Virus record (IMG/VR): IMGVR_UViG_3300048434_000194
Span: 1-27,809 of that record
Source of the DNA: a virus
Length of the DNA stretch: 27,809 nucleotides
Reading direction: 5' to 3' (one strand)
Notes under the pieces: model-generated
What the model was told of the DNA's origin: nothing
Databases searched by the model: none
What the model saw: the letters and a program-made list of their open reading frames with translations, nothing else
Shown here: positions 14,531 through 23,173 of the stretch, piece after piece
How the letters are laid out: every line of letters starts with the position of its first letter
Numbering within the stretch: the stretch's first letter is position 1
Translations under genes and position numbers: made by a program

Positions 14531-16834
14531 ATGAACAACAACATTCAAATTACAAAGCGTGATGGCACTAGAGAAGACCTTGAACTGGATAAACTCCACA
14601 AGGTCGTTTTTTATGCGTGTGAAGGAATTACAGGCGTTAGTGCTAGTGAAGTAGAAATTCGCAGTCATATACAATTTTACAGCGGTATGTCAAGTGTTGA
14701 CATCCAAGAAACACTTATTAAGAGTGCAGCAGACCTAATCAGCGAAGAGACTCCTGGATATCAGTTTGTAGGTGGTAGACTAATTAATTACCACTTGCGC
14801 AAAATGGTATACGGCGAGTTTGAGCCTTGGCATATTAAGAAGATTGTTGCTCGTAATGTTGAGATTGGTTTCTACGACAAGGAACTGGTTGATAGTTATG
14901 ACGATGATGAATGGAGTGTCATCAACGACTTTATCAAACATGATCGTGATGAAAATTTAACCTATGCGGCAATGGAACAGTTCCGCGGCAAGTATCTAGT
15001 AAAGAATCGTGTTACTAACGAAATATTCGAAACACCACAAGTAGCGTATGCGCTTATTGCTGCAACGCTGTTTGCTCACTACCCGAAAGAGACCCGCATG
15101 CAGTGGGTCAAAGACTACTATGATGCTATATCTACATTCGACGTTAGCCTTCCTACTCCTGTTATGGCTGGTGTACGCACTCCACAGAGACAATTTAGTT
15201 CCTGTGTACTCATTGAAACAGACGATAGTCTGGACAGTATCAATGCTACTACTAGCAGCATTGTTAAGTACGTTAGTCAAAAAGCCGGCATTGGCATTGG
15301 AGCAGGATCCATACGGGCCTTGGGCTCGCCTATTAGAGCGGGAGATGCTTACCACACAGGAGTTATCCCCTTCTATAAGATGTTTCAATCCGCTACGAGA
15401 TCATGTTCTCAAGGCGGCGTGCGAAACGGAGCCGCTACTTTGTATTACCCTATATGGCATTATGAAGTCGAAGATTTGCTCGTGCTTAAAAACAATAAAG
15501 GAACAGAAGACAACAGAGTCAGACACATGGACTACGGAGTTCAGTTCTCAAAATTGTTCTATGAACGACTAATTAGTGGTGGCAATATTACATTGTTTAG
15601 TCCACATGATGTGCCTGGTTTGTATAAAGCATTTTTTGCAGATCAGGATCTGTTTAAAGAACTATATGAAGCAGCAGAGCGCAAAACAAGTATCCGTAAA
15701 AAGTCATTGCCAGCAGCACAATTGTTTGCAAGTTTTATGGAAGAGCGTAAAAATACAGGACGCATTTACTTAATGAACGTGGACCATGCAAATGATCACG
15801 GATCATTTAAGCCTGATCTAGCACCTATCAAACAGAGTAACTTGTGCTGTGAGATTAACCTTCCAACAAAGCCACTTAATGACTTCAACGATGAAGAAGG
15901 TGAGATTGCACTGTGTACACTAAGCGCAATCAACTGGGGAAATGTGCGCAAACCAGAGGACTTTAAAAAGCCCTGTGAACTTGCTGTGCGTGGACTGGAT
16001 GCACTGCTTACATACCAGAACTACCCTGTACTAGCAGCAGAGCGTAGCACAATGAAACGCCGTCCTCTTGGCGTTGGTATTATTAACCTTGCATACTTTC
16101 TTGCACGGAATGATACAACCTACTCTAATCCAAACTTGGATCTTATTGATGAATATGCCGAGGCTTGGAGTTACTACTTAATTAAAGCCAGTGCAGATCT
16201 AGCAGTTGAGCAAGGTGCTTGTCCTGGTACAAATGAAACACGTTATGGTGACGGACTAACTCCTAACCAAACGTACAAGAAAGATGTAGACGATTTAGTT
16301 AAGCATCAAGAACGCATGGATTGGAAAGGTCTGCGTAAACAACTTGCGGCAACTGGCATTCGTAACAGTACGCTAATGGCACTTATGCCTGCTGAAACAA
16401 GTGCGCAGATATCAAATAGCACAAACGGTATTGAACCGCCTCGTGCATTTGTCAGTGTCAAGCAGAGCAAGGACGGTGTTCTAAAGCAAGTTGTTCCTGG
16501 ATATCCACGTTTGAAAAACAAGTATGAACTACTGTGGGATCAGCAAAGTCCCGAGGGTTACATTAAGATCATGGCTGTACTACAAAAGTATATTGACCAA
16601 GGCATTAGTGTAAACACAAGTTACAACCCACAGCACTATGAAGATGAAAAGATCCCAATGAGTACAATGCTACAGCATTTGCTAATGGCATATAAATATG
16701 GGACCAAGCAGTTGTACTACTTTAACACATATGACGGAAGTGGCGACGACATGAGTGATCGTGTTGAAGGCATTGAACTTGCACTTCCAGACGAGATTGA
16801 ATATGAAGAAGATTGCGATAGTTGCACAATATAA
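14531..16834 (+). CDS. nrdA: Class I ribonucleoside-diphosphate reductase, alpha subunit
   Basis: The 767-residue protein reduces ribonucleotides to deoxyribonucleotides with NrdB and a thiol partner. The N-terminal ATP-cone starts with QITKRDGTREDLELDKLHKV. The active-site residues fall at E. coli numbering: C225 (QFSSCVLIE), N437/C439/E441 (SNLCCEINL) and C462 (ALCTLSAIN). The KQLYYFNTYD segment carries the radical-transfer tyrosines, and the C-terminal CDSC (C762, C765) is the thiol shuttle for glutaredoxin. Length is normal. Start follows AAGAGGG. A stretch of roughly 15288-15560 uses TCN serine and TTG leucine codons unlike the rest of the gene. It leads the operon with nrdB. Confidence 0.97.
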   Translation: MNNNIQITKRDGTREDLELDKLHKVVFYACEGITGVSASEVEIRSHIQFYSGMSSVDIQETLIKSAADLISEETPGYQFVGGRLINYHLRKMVYGEFEPWHIKKIVARNVEIGFYDKELVDSYDDDEWSVINDFIKHDRDENLTYAAMEQFRGKYLVKNRVTNEIFETPQVAYALIAATLFAHYPKETRMQWVKDYYDAISTFDVSLPTPVMAGVRTPQRQFSSCVLIETDDSLDSINATTSSIVKYVSQKAGIGIGAGSIRALGSPIRAGDAYHTGVIPFYKMFQSATRSCSQGGVRNGAATLYYPIWHYEVEDLLVLKNNKGTEDNRVRHMDYGVQFSKLFYERLISGGNITLFSPHDVPGLYKAFFADQDLFKELYEAAERKTSIRKKSLPAAQLFASFMEERKNTGRIYLMNVDHANDHGSFKPDLAPIKQSNLCCEINLPTKPLNDFNDEEGEIALCTLSAINWGNVRKPEDFKKPCELAVRGLDALLTYQNYPVLAAERSTMKRRPLGVGIINLAYFLARNDTTYSNPNLDLIDEYAEAWSYYLIKASADLAVEQGACPGTNETRYGDGLTPNQTYKKDVDDLVKHQERMDWKGLRKQLAATGIRNSTLMALMPAETSAQISNSTNGIEPPRAFVSVKQSKDGVLKQVVPGYPRLKNKYELLWDQQSPEGYIKIMAVLQKYIDQGISVNTSYNPQHYEDEKIPMSTMLQHLLMAYKYGTKQLYYFNTYDGSGDDMSDRVEGIELALPDEIEYEEDCDSCTI

Positions 16835-16846
16835 GAGAGCGGAAAA

Positions 16847-17968
16847 ATGGCAGTATTAAACACAGGTAAACACAATCACACAGAGAAGATGGCATTCTTT
16901 GACGGCGAACTAGGCATGCAGCGTTATGATACGCTAAAGTATCGTCAGTTTGATAAACTAACTGACAAGCAGTTAGGATTCTTTTGGCGTCCTGAAGAAG
17001 TGGATATCCTTAAAGACAGCAAAGACTTTAAAGAACTTACTAGTCACGAGCGTCATGTGTTTACTAGTAATCTCAAGCGACAGATCTTGCTTGACAGTGT
17101 ACAAGGTCGCGCGCCAGCAGAAGCATTTAATCCTATTACAAGTTTACCAGAACTTGAGAACTGGATTACTACCTGGACATTCAGTGAAACAATTCACAGT
17201 CGCAGTTACACACATATTATCCGTAACGTGTACAGTGACCCTAGTATTATCTTTGACGAGATGATGGATATCAAAGAGATTGTAGATTGTGCAGATAGTA
17301 TTACAGAACTGTATGATGAACTAATTGAAAAGTCAATGTACTACAATTTGTTAGGCACAGGCACACATACAGTAAATGGTAAGAAAATTAAAATTGACAT
17401 GTATGAACTAAAGACGCTACTTTACAAAACATTAATGAGTGTAAACATTCTCGAGGGTGTGCGTTTTTATGTATCATTTGCTTGCAGTTGGGCATTTGCT
17501 GAACTTAAGAAGATGGAAGGCAATGCTAAGATTATCAAGTTTATTGCCCGTGATGAAAATGTACACTTGGGTAGTACACAACAACTACTTAAGATACTGC
17601 CCAAAGATGATCCAGACTTTGCAAAGATTGCAGAAGAAACACGCGAAGAGTGCGTACAAATGTTTGTAGATGCAGTGGATCAAGAAAAAGAATGGGCAGA
17701 GTATTTGTTTGCTGATGGCAGTATGATTGGTCTAAACAAGCAACTACTTGATGGATACATTGAATGGATTGCACACAAGCGCATGCTTGCAGTAGGACTA
17801 AAATCACCTTACACAGTTCCACAGGCAAATCCACTACCATGGACTGCTAAATGGATTGCAGGCGGCGATGTGCAAGTTGCACCTCAAGAAACAGAAATAT
17901 CGAGCTACATTATAGGTGGCACAAAACAAGATGTCGAAAAAGATACATTCGCAGGATTCAGTCTGTAA
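16847..17968 (+). CDS. nrdB: Class I ribonucleotide reductase, beta subunit
   Basis: The 373-residue protein carries the diiron-tyrosyl radical site. D83 (LLDS), E114, H117 and Y121 (SETIHSRSY), E203 (LEGVRFY) and E237/H240 (RDENVHLG) match the E. coli ligands and radical tyrosine one residue earlier each, so it should be a tyrosyl-radical enzyme. The C-terminal FAGFSL is the type of tail that docks on NrdA. It starts 12 bases after nrdA and its 3' end overlaps the radical SAM gene by 38 bases in another frame. It has no obvious defects. Confidence 0.97.
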   Translation: MAVLNTGKHNHTEKMAFFDGELGMQRYDTLKYRQFDKLTDKQLGFFWRPEEVDILKDSKDFKELTSHERHVFTSNLKRQILLDSVQGRAPAEAFNPITSLPELENWITTWTFSETIHSRSYTHIIRNVYSDPSIIFDEMMDIKEIVDCADSITELYDELIEKSMYYNLLGTGTHTVNGKKIKIDMYELKTLLYKTLMSVNILEGVRFYVSFACSWAFAELKKMEGNAKIIKFIARDENVHLGSTQQLLKILPKDDPDFAKIAEETREECVQMFVDAVDQEKEWAEYLFADGSMIGLNKQLLDGYIEWIAHKRMLAVGLKSPYTVPQANPLPWTAKWIAGGDVQVAPQETEISSYIIGGTKQDVEKDTFAGFSL

Positions 17969-19109
17969 GCACTATTGCAGTAGTCCTTTTATTTCAACAA
18001 GGCAAACAGCATGGGACAAAATAAGTCCCTGTGCTTTTGGCCCTATTGAAGTTCAGGTAGATGCAAACATGCCACAGTCAGAAAGATGGCATCATCCTGA
18101 ACTAAATGCATTGCGTGAAAAATTTAGTGCAGGGCTTCGTCCAACGGAATGCAAACGATGCTGGGACGAAGAAGATGCAGGTGCACAGAGTCTTAGACTG
18201 CGTACCAATGCACAGTACGGCACTGATCATCCTAATTGGAAGCAAGGACCCAAGGAACTTGTTATTAAAACAACTAATGTGTGTAACCTAGCATGCAGAA
18301 CATGTGGCGGCTGGGATACTAGTTTTTATTGGCCTGAAGGCGCACACTATGAAGAAATCTATGGCGCTACAGGCAACGATTTTATACAAGTCCGTGATAA
18401 AGTTTATCATAATAGCAATAGTTATAAGCTCAGTGATTTAGTAAATTTAGAAAAGATAAGTTTTTTTGGCGGAGAGCCACTGCTGGATAAAAAGCATGCA
18501 GTGCTATTAGAGAAGATAGTGGCAGCAGACAAAGCCAAAGACACAACACTTTTTTATAGTACAAACGGGCAGCAAACAGGAAAGCACTATGAAAAATTAT
18601 GGAGTAAATTCAAACGTGTTGAAATATTCTTTAGTATTGATGGCATAGAAGAGCAATTTGAGTATTTGAGATGGCCTGGCAACTGGGCAAAGACTGTGAA
18701 AAATATAGATTGGTTTTTGGATTTGCCAAACAGATACCCTGACGTTGATTGGTATTTTCAAGGAACACAATGCGTAAGTCTTATCAATATTGCAGACTAT
18801 CAAAAAACAGCAAAATGGTTACGAAAAAAACTTAACACTGTACATTTTAATATTGTAGATCATCCTAACCATTATAGAATGACAAACCTTCCTGACTTTT
18901 TAAAGGCAAAAATTGTAGATACAATAGAAGATAGTGAAATTAAAAACTATCTTACTATAGAATCTGCTGATATAACAGAACTACAAAAAATGATAGTATG
19001 GACTAAGAGACAGGATATATTTAGAAACCAGGACTATGCCACTGCATTTCCAAATACATATGAATTACTTAAACCTTATTGGAGTATGATTGACAACCTG
19101 CATGAATAG
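17931..19109 (+). CDS. Radical SAM protein with twitch-type C-terminus
   Basis: 392 residues from the ATG at 17931, chosen for AGGTGG 11 bases upstream; a GTG at 17916 is possible. The cluster motif is CNLACRTC (C118, C122, C125). An N-terminal Cys region (SVCKHYC, SPC, then CKRCWDEED) matches the pre-motif region of the twitch radical SAM proteins frequent in marine phages. GGEPLL and STNG follow, then FSIDGIEEQF. The protein would generate a 5'-deoxyadenosyl radical; the substrate, perhaps a peptide, tRNA or nucleotide, is unknown. The position after nrdB and before glutaredoxin, with overlap on both sides, is striking. It is a paralogue of the truncated gene at 1-545. Confidence 0.88.
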   Translation: MSKKIHSQDSVCKHYCSSPFISTRQTAWDKISPCAFGPIEVQVDANMPQSERWHHPELNALREKFSAGLRPTECKRCWDEEDAGAQSLRLRTNAQYGTDHPNWKQGPKELVIKTTNVCNLACRTCGGWDTSFYWPEGAHYEEIYGATGNDFIQVRDKVYHNSNSYKLSDLVNLEKISFFGGEPLLDKKHAVLLEKIVAADKAKDTTLFYSTNGQQTGKHYEKLWSKFKRVEIFFSIDGIEEQFEYLRWPGNWAKTVKNIDWFLDLPNRYPDVDWYFQGTQCVSLINIADYQKTAKWLRKKLNTVHFNIVDHPNHYRMTNLPDFLKAKIVDTIEDSEIKNYLTIESADITELQKMIVWTKRQDIFRNQDYATAFPNTYELLKPYWSMIDNLHE

Positions 19110-19599
19110 TCTACAAAATAATATTGAATCTTGGGTGCTTAACAGATTAAGTACAAGATCAGAAGTCTTCAACGGACTTCCGCCCTGTCCATATGCCAAA
19201 GCAGCATGGCTAGAAGGCAAAGTAAAAACACATCACTTGGACGGTAAGTTTCCATTGCAAACACACATACCTGCAGAGATAGAAAACTATACCTATCACT
19301 GGCCCAAAAACTGTGAAGTAGTAGTGCTAGGATTTGATCCTCTACTCATACTTCCTAATCAACTTAGTGAGATTATAGACAGTTGCGAGTCAATGCTAAG
19401 TAAACGTGGATACACAGCATTAGAAGATCATCCCTTTGAACGTGAAGAGGTAGGCGGTGTATGGTTAAACAATGGAGAATATGCGCTGGTTTTAATACAA
19501 CCAACAGAAGAACTTGTGGAAGCAAGGGCATGGTTAGAAAGCAAAGACTACTATAAAAATTGGGATCCAGAGTATAAAAAGGATGTGCAAGATAGATGA
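19102..19599 (+). CDS. Unknown protein with CPYA motif, radical SAM partner
   Basis: 165 residues from the ATG at 19102, which overlaps the end of the radical SAM gene by 8 bases (ATGAATAG); the TTG at 19090 is less likely. Near residue 30 it has GLPPCPYAKAAWLEGKV, a single-Cys motif followed by a mixed alpha/beta part (EVVVLGFDPLLILP, YALVLIQPTEELVEARAW). I do not recognise the family by name. The strict coupling to a radical SAM gene and to the GNAT-like gene after it (ATGA overlap) suggests it is a substrate or partner protein, but this is inference. Confidence 0.7.
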   Translation: MNSLQNNIESWVLNRLSTRSEVFNGLPPCPYAKAAWLEGKVKTHHLDGKFPLQTHIPAEIENYTYHWPKNCEVVVLGFDPLLILPNQLSEIIDSCESMLSKRGYTALEDHPFEREEVGGVWLNNGEYALVLIQPTEELVEARAWLESKDYYKNWDPEYKKDVQDR

Positions 19600-20030
19600 G
19601 TGATATATACGCTAGAATAGATCTTAGTAAAACCAATTATAATGTTACAATTGAATATAAAGTACTTCAACATCCAGATGTAGAACGTATTTCAAGCATA
19701 TATCGAGATTACTGTCTATATAAACAGTTTAAAAGTGTGTATCCATTGTTTCCCAGCGAATGGGACAAACCACATGTGGACTTAATAGGCTATTTTCACA
19801 ACCACCAATTGGTAGCATATAGTATGTTCCACAAGTACGACAACAAAAATGTACACGCAGATCAGTTTGCTTGGGATTATAAAAATCCTGCATTGAAGAT
19901 AGGATATAAAAGTTTACGCACAGAGTGCGCACTGTACAAAGCCTGGGGATATGATTACATCTATATAGGCGAACACTATGAATACAAAAGCGAAATACAA
20001 GGATACGAAATATTAGGACCTATGACATGA
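19596..20030 (+). CDS. GNAT-fold protein resembling arginyltransferase C-termini
   Basis: The 144-residue protein has a C-terminal region FAWDYKNPALKIGYKSL (91-107), followed by TECALYKAWGYDYIYIGEHY and YKSEIQGYEILGP. This order resembles the C-terminal GNAT domain of arginyl-tRNA-protein transferases (YYDP..LSLG...L..E...A...G..Y.YLG.Y and a Y-K motif). The first half has SSIYRDYCLYKQF and a strand DLIGYFHNHQLVAYSMF. The N-terminal Cys domain of full ATE enzymes is missing. It could transfer an amino acid or acyl group to a protein, or bind a tRNA or CoA donor. It sits between the CPYA gene and glutaredoxin in an overlapping operon. Family match is inferred from motif shape. Confidence 0.6.
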   Translation: MSDIYARIDLSKTNYNVTIEYKVLQHPDVERISSIYRDYCLYKQFKSVYPLFPSEWDKPHVDLIGYFHNHQLVAYSMFHKYDNKNVHADQFAWDYKNPALKIGYKSLRTECALYKAWGYDYIYIGEHYEYKSEIQGYEILGPMT

Positions 20031-20302
20031 TTACAGTATACACAAAAGACTTTTGCCCATTCTGTGTACAAGCAAAAAAGCAACTCACAGACATGGGATT
20101 TGAATATGAGGAAGTAAACATCGAAGCAGATGGTGAAACACGCCGTTGGTTAGTTGAACAAGGACATCGTACAATGCCGCAGATTTATCACAATGGTAAA
20201 GTGCTAGTAGAAGGTGGCGCACAAGAACTTGCTAAACTAAGCAAAGATGAAATCAACACTGCCATGGGCAACTTTGACTTTGACATCAGTATGAAGTTAT
20301 AA
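20027..20302 (+). CDS. Glutaredoxin
   Basis: The 91-residue protein has a CPFC active site (C10-C13) after the strand MITVYTKD, then RTMPQIYHNG with cis-Pro P51 and the C-terminal VEGGAQELAKL region. It is the likely electron donor for the ribonucleotide reductase CxxC tail, consistent with the nrd operon. It overlaps the previous gene by four bases. The sigma70-like promoter at 20274 lies within its 3' end. Confidence 0.93.
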   Translation: MITVYTKDFCPFCVQAKKQLTDMGFEYEEVNIEADGETRRWLVEQGHRTMPQIYHNGKVLVEGGAQELAKLSKDEINTAMGNFDFDISMKL

Positions 20303-20303
20303 T
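20274..20303 (+). promoter_or_regulatory. Sigma70-like promoter ahead of the PAAR gene
   Basis: TTGACT (20274-20279), 18-base spacer, TATAAT (20298-20303), beginning within the end of the glutaredoxin gene. A second TATAAT at 20308 and a TTGACA at 20280 have no good partner. Confidence 0.5.
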
Positions 20304-20320
20304 AGCATATAATATATTAA

Positions 20321-20335
20321 GGTAAATACAGTATG
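20321..20335 (+). promoter_or_regulatory. Late promoter box fused to a start codon (GGTAAATACAGTATG)
   Basis: The box ends three bases before the PAAR start at 20333, as at 8547. An AAGG run at 20319 could serve longer upstream transcripts as a ribosome binding site. Confidence 0.6.
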
Positions 20336-20623
20336 ACGTTTCCAATAGTAAGAATGGGTGATGTAAACAGTGCAGGCGGTGCTGCAATGGTACCAAGACC
20401 CACAGTGTTAAGTAGTCAAAAACCACTTGCAGCATTTGCAAGTAGTGTGACTCCGCATCCTTGTTGTGGTGCTCCTGGATGTAGCGTACACTGTGCTGCA
20501 AGTATAACAGGCGGAAGTCCAACAGTGTGGGCAGAAGGAAAACCTGTACATAAGGTTATGGACACTGATACCTGCGGGCATTCTAGGGTACAAGGCGATA
20601 ACAGAGTTTTGGTGATTAGATAA
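20333..20623 (+). CDS. PAAR-type tail spike tip protein
   Basis: The 96-residue protein has the layout of PAAR proteins: VRMGDVNSAGGAAM at the start, a Cys-rich stretch PHPCCGAPGCSVHC (42-54) suited to metal binding, repeated GSP and EGKPVHKV turns and a late CGHSRVQGDNRV. PAAR proteins cap the central spike of contractile tails and help pierce the envelope. It overlaps the next gene by one base (TAATG) and is one of the two tip/large virion genes in this region. The Cys/His metal site is inferred. Confidence 0.85.
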   Translation: MTFPIVRMGDVNSAGGAAMVPRPTVLSSQKPLAAFASSVTPHPCCGAPGCSVHCAASITGGSPTVWAEGKPVHKVMDTDTCGHSRVQGDNRVLVIR

Positions 20624-22383
20624 TGGCATATGCAAGTACAAGTCCTATAAGTTACCTGGGAGCAATGGCAGTGGGTGCCATGGAAGATAATACTGGATTT
20701 GCGCCTGCTACTAAGGAAATATCTGCACTTACTAAAGCCGCGGCTGCCGGACATATTCAATTGACTGCTAGTATACTAGCAGCAGGAGGTTCAGTAGACA
20801 CATTATGTAACAGAGACATAAGTGGCAGTGGTGCATTTATAGGCACAGTTCCAAGTGACTATACAAGTACACTAGGAACAGGCATGGCCATGGATCGTCT
20901 AAATGCGCATGGAAATCTAATGTTTGGAACTGGACCAATACAAATGGCACAAACATTTTTTATTACAGAGGGATTTACACAAACAAGCCTAAGACTTGCC
21001 CCTACCCTAAACAAACTAAATGAAGGTGTAGAATTTGGTAAGTTCCCAAATCTTGACAGTTTAGTGTATCCAAGCAATGGCGTATTTCCTAATTACTTGG
21101 GCAGTGGATATCAGGATTATCAGGCTGTTGCTACAAATGGTATTAGTAGTTTAGTCAGAAACCCAACAAAAGCAAACTTTGAATTACTAGCAAGTGATCT
21201 AGTTAACTTGGGTAGCGCATTTAGCGTTGCTGATATTGCAAATTTTGCTAATCCAGGACAAGTTGTTGCAGCATTAAACAATGCAGACGCTATGACAGCC
21301 TCAGGTCTAAATGTAGTGCTGGCTGCAGTTGGAATTGACCCAAGCACTATATATAATCTGGGAGATAGCACCTATAATGTACTAATGCAAGAAGTATTAA
21401 ATGCAGTTAATGTTCCAGAATTAGTTAGCAACTCACAAACGCTACTGGAATCCAATATAAGTGATATGCAAAGTTTAGGTGATTACACAAACTTTGATAA
21501 AATATTTGTACACAGTAAAGATGTTATTGCATTTTCAACAATAGAAGAATTTAGAGCTAAGTTACAAGCCCTTGAACTAGGTAGAATTGAAACAGTTGCA
21601 CAACTTGCATCATATGTAGGCAGCGTGGAACCAGTAACCCTTCCAACTATAGGCAACGCTACAAAATTTGTTAAGCGTGAATATGTTGACAGCGTAATTG
21701 CAAAGTTCCTAGGAGGTACTGGCCTCTATAATAGTATTACTCTACAGGATATGATAGGTATACTAGGAGGAGTAGGTGTTAGCACGCCTGCTAGAAACTA
21801 TAGAACTGCAATTCAAGCATTGTATGACGCGGGCGAACTTACAGCACTAAGAGCAAGACTGGCTGAACTTAGTGCAGGATTAAACGGGGACTATACCACA
21901 ATAATTAGTCCTGAAGTTGTTGGGCCACCATTAATACCTGCAGTAATTAATATTCTTGACCCTTTCGACAATAGCAACCATGGATCATTTGGTAGTTTTC
22001 AAGCAAACAAAATAGGTCATATCGAATCAGCATGTGCTGCACTAATGAGCCGTCGTAATGTTAATAGTAATATACAAACTGCTATAGATAATTGGCGTGC
22101 AATTAGTAAAAAAGTTTTTGACGAAAAAGATTTTCAGAGCCGCATTGATATGAACTACGATATTAGAACAGATTTCAGTGACAATGCTGTAAACTTTGTG
22201 CAGGGATTGCGTGGAACAATAAACGAGCGAGGAAAAGGTCAAATAGTACGAGGCTTAGTTGATCAAGCAGTTTTGGATGGTGATGTGGGTGGTGAATATA
22301 TGAGTGCTTACGTTAAAGAACTAGAAAATAAAGCAGTAGCGGATACCTTTGATATTCGTTGGAGAGCGGAGTTTGATGAATGA
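20623..22383 (+). CDS. Large virion structural protein (probable baseplate)
   Basis: The 586-residue protein has Ala/Gly/Ser/Asn-rich segments (MAYASTSPISYLGAMAVGAM, GHIQLTASILAAGGSV), many small helices, and LDRLNAHG-like and SALRARLAELSAGLNG-like helical parts. The C-terminal part includes ESACAALMSRRNVNSNIQTA and VNFVQGLRGTINERGKGQIV. The position directly after PAAR suggests a baseplate hub or tip protein, as in T4-like cyanophages. I cannot place it in a named family, and no enzymatic motif is seen. It has a four-base overlap with the zinc-ribbon gene. Confidence 0.75.
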   Translation: MAYASTSPISYLGAMAVGAMEDNTGFAPATKEISALTKAAAAGHIQLTASILAAGGSVDTLCNRDISGSGAFIGTVPSDYTSTLGTGMAMDRLNAHGNLMFGTGPIQMAQTFFITEGFTQTSLRLAPTLNKLNEGVEFGKFPNLDSLVYPSNGVFPNYLGSGYQDYQAVATNGISSLVRNPTKANFELLASDLVNLGSAFSVADIANFANPGQVVAALNNADAMTASGLNVVLAAVGIDPSTIYNLGDSTYNVLMQEVLNAVNVPELVSNSQTLLESNISDMQSLGDYTNFDKIFVHSKDVIAFSTIEEFRAKLQALELGRIETVAQLASYVGSVEPVTLPTIGNATKFVKREYVDSVIAKFLGGTGLYNSITLQDMIGILGGVGVSTPARNYRTAIQALYDAGELTALRARLAELSAGLNGDYTTIISPEVVGPPLIPAVINILDPFDNSNHGSFGSFQANKIGHIESACAALMSRRNVNSNIQTAIDNWRAISKKVFDEKDFQSRIDMNYDIRTDFSDNAVNFVQGLRGTINERGKGQIVRGLVDQAVLDGDVGGEYMSAYVKELENKAVADTFDIRWRAEFDE

Positions 22384-22550
22384 TTTCTACAGTAGAGTAT
22401 ATACATCATTATACATGTGACAAATGCAAAGGATGGTGGAGTATTGCAAGTCATGAAAATTATAAACCTAAAGCAATGTATTGCCCACATTGCGGTCATA
22501 AGCACAGTGTTATTAATGTTGTTGATGTTAAGGACGGAAGTCCACGCTGA
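22380..22550 (+). CDS. Small zinc-ribbon protein
   Basis: 56 residues with two CxxC pairs, C13-C16 (YTCDKCKGWW) and C35-C38 (MYCPHCGHKH), forming a probable zinc ribbon. The ATG overlaps the previous stop (ATGA). Such small zinc proteins usually bind nucleic acid or protein partners. Its last 98 bases are also read in another frame as the signal peptide of the next gene, so both reading frames appear constrained. No function is known. Confidence 0.75.
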   Translation: MISTVEYIHHYTCDKCKGWWSIASHENYKPKAMYCPHCGHKHSVINVVDVKDGSPR

Positions 22551-22878
22551 ATCCAGAGGTAGAACCTATACTGGCAGCGAAAATAAAACACACTGTACAT
22601 TATGGAACACAGAAGTCCTGCGGTGGCCCCAGAAGATATTGGGACTAGAGCCAATGGAGTGCAGACGTAAAGCAGTGCCTCCAACTACTAGTAATACAAT
22701 TACTTGCAGACTAAAAAGACAATACATAGATCCTGAAACTAACGAGCGAATGTGTATATACGAGCGTGGTGCTACAGGACATGCAGATCTAACTGTTGCT
22801 ATGGACAAATACTTTCAATGTCCAAGAACGCAACAATGCACACAAAGCCCAGGAGGCGGACGCAACACACTAGATTAG
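22453..22878 (+). CDS. Probable exported Cys-rich protein
   Basis: 141 residues from the ATG at 22453 (a GTG at 22417 is upstream in frame). The opening has a basic start, a long hydrophobic stretch (IAHIAVISTVLLMLLML) and VHAES, a good signal peptidase I site. The mature part has about six cysteines (THCTLW, MECRRK, TCRLKR, RMCIYE, QCPRTQQC), suiting disulfides in the periplasm. GGTGGAG precedes the ATG. I do not know the family. The signal peptide is encoded across the zinc-ribbon gene in a different frame. Confidence 0.6.
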   Translation: MKIINLKQCIAHIAVISTVLLMLLMLRTEVHAESRGRTYTGSENKTHCTLWNTEVLRWPQKILGLEPMECRRKAVPPTTSNTITCRLKRQYIDPETNERMCIYERGATGHADLTVAMDKYFQCPRTQQCTQSPGGGRNTLD

Positions 22879-22888
22879 GAGTAGGATA

Positions 22889-23173
22889 ATGTTTTGGTGT
22901 AAATTATTTGGTCATCACTATAGTATTACGAGTGCAATGGGTAACTATGCTTTTTGTAGTAGATGTGGCGACACACTTACTATAAAAGATCCATATGCAC
23001 TTTCACCTGGTGAAAGACGCTATATGCATGGCATATTATTTGAAATGACAGAATTTGGTTTAGAGGAAGTAAAACAAGATGAAAAAACTAATAGAGAAAT
23101 TCTTATCGAAAAAATTGTTAACGAAACCGGAGGCGACCACACCGTTCAATCCAAGGACCCGCATACACAGTGA
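22889..23173 (+). CDS. Small zinc-binding-like protein
   Basis: The 94-residue protein begins MFWCKLFGHHYS and has CSRCG (C23-C26 pair), which with C4 and the histidines could form a zinc site like the small CxxFGH proteins of many phages. The C-terminal part is acidic and helical (EVKQDEKTNREILIEKIVNE). The start has a strong AGGAGTAGGATAATG. Function is unknown. Confidence 0.75.
   Translation: MFWCKLFGHHYSITSAMGNYAFCSRCGDTLTIKDPYALSPGERRYMHGILFEMTEFGLEEVKQDEKTNREILIEKIVNETGGDHTVQSKDPHTQ

Noticed and set aside
15048-15572. 174-residue alternative-frame reading frame within nrdA
   Set aside because: Overlaps well-conserved NrdA residues and shows no family features.
16691-16698. Perfect T4 late box TATAAATA
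   Set aside because: Inside the 3' part of nrdA; nrdB starts about 150 bases later with only a weak reason to need it. Not called.
20280-20313. TTGACA with TATAAT at 20298 or 20308 as a second promoter
   Set aside because: Spacers would be 12 or 22 bases, outside the normal range.
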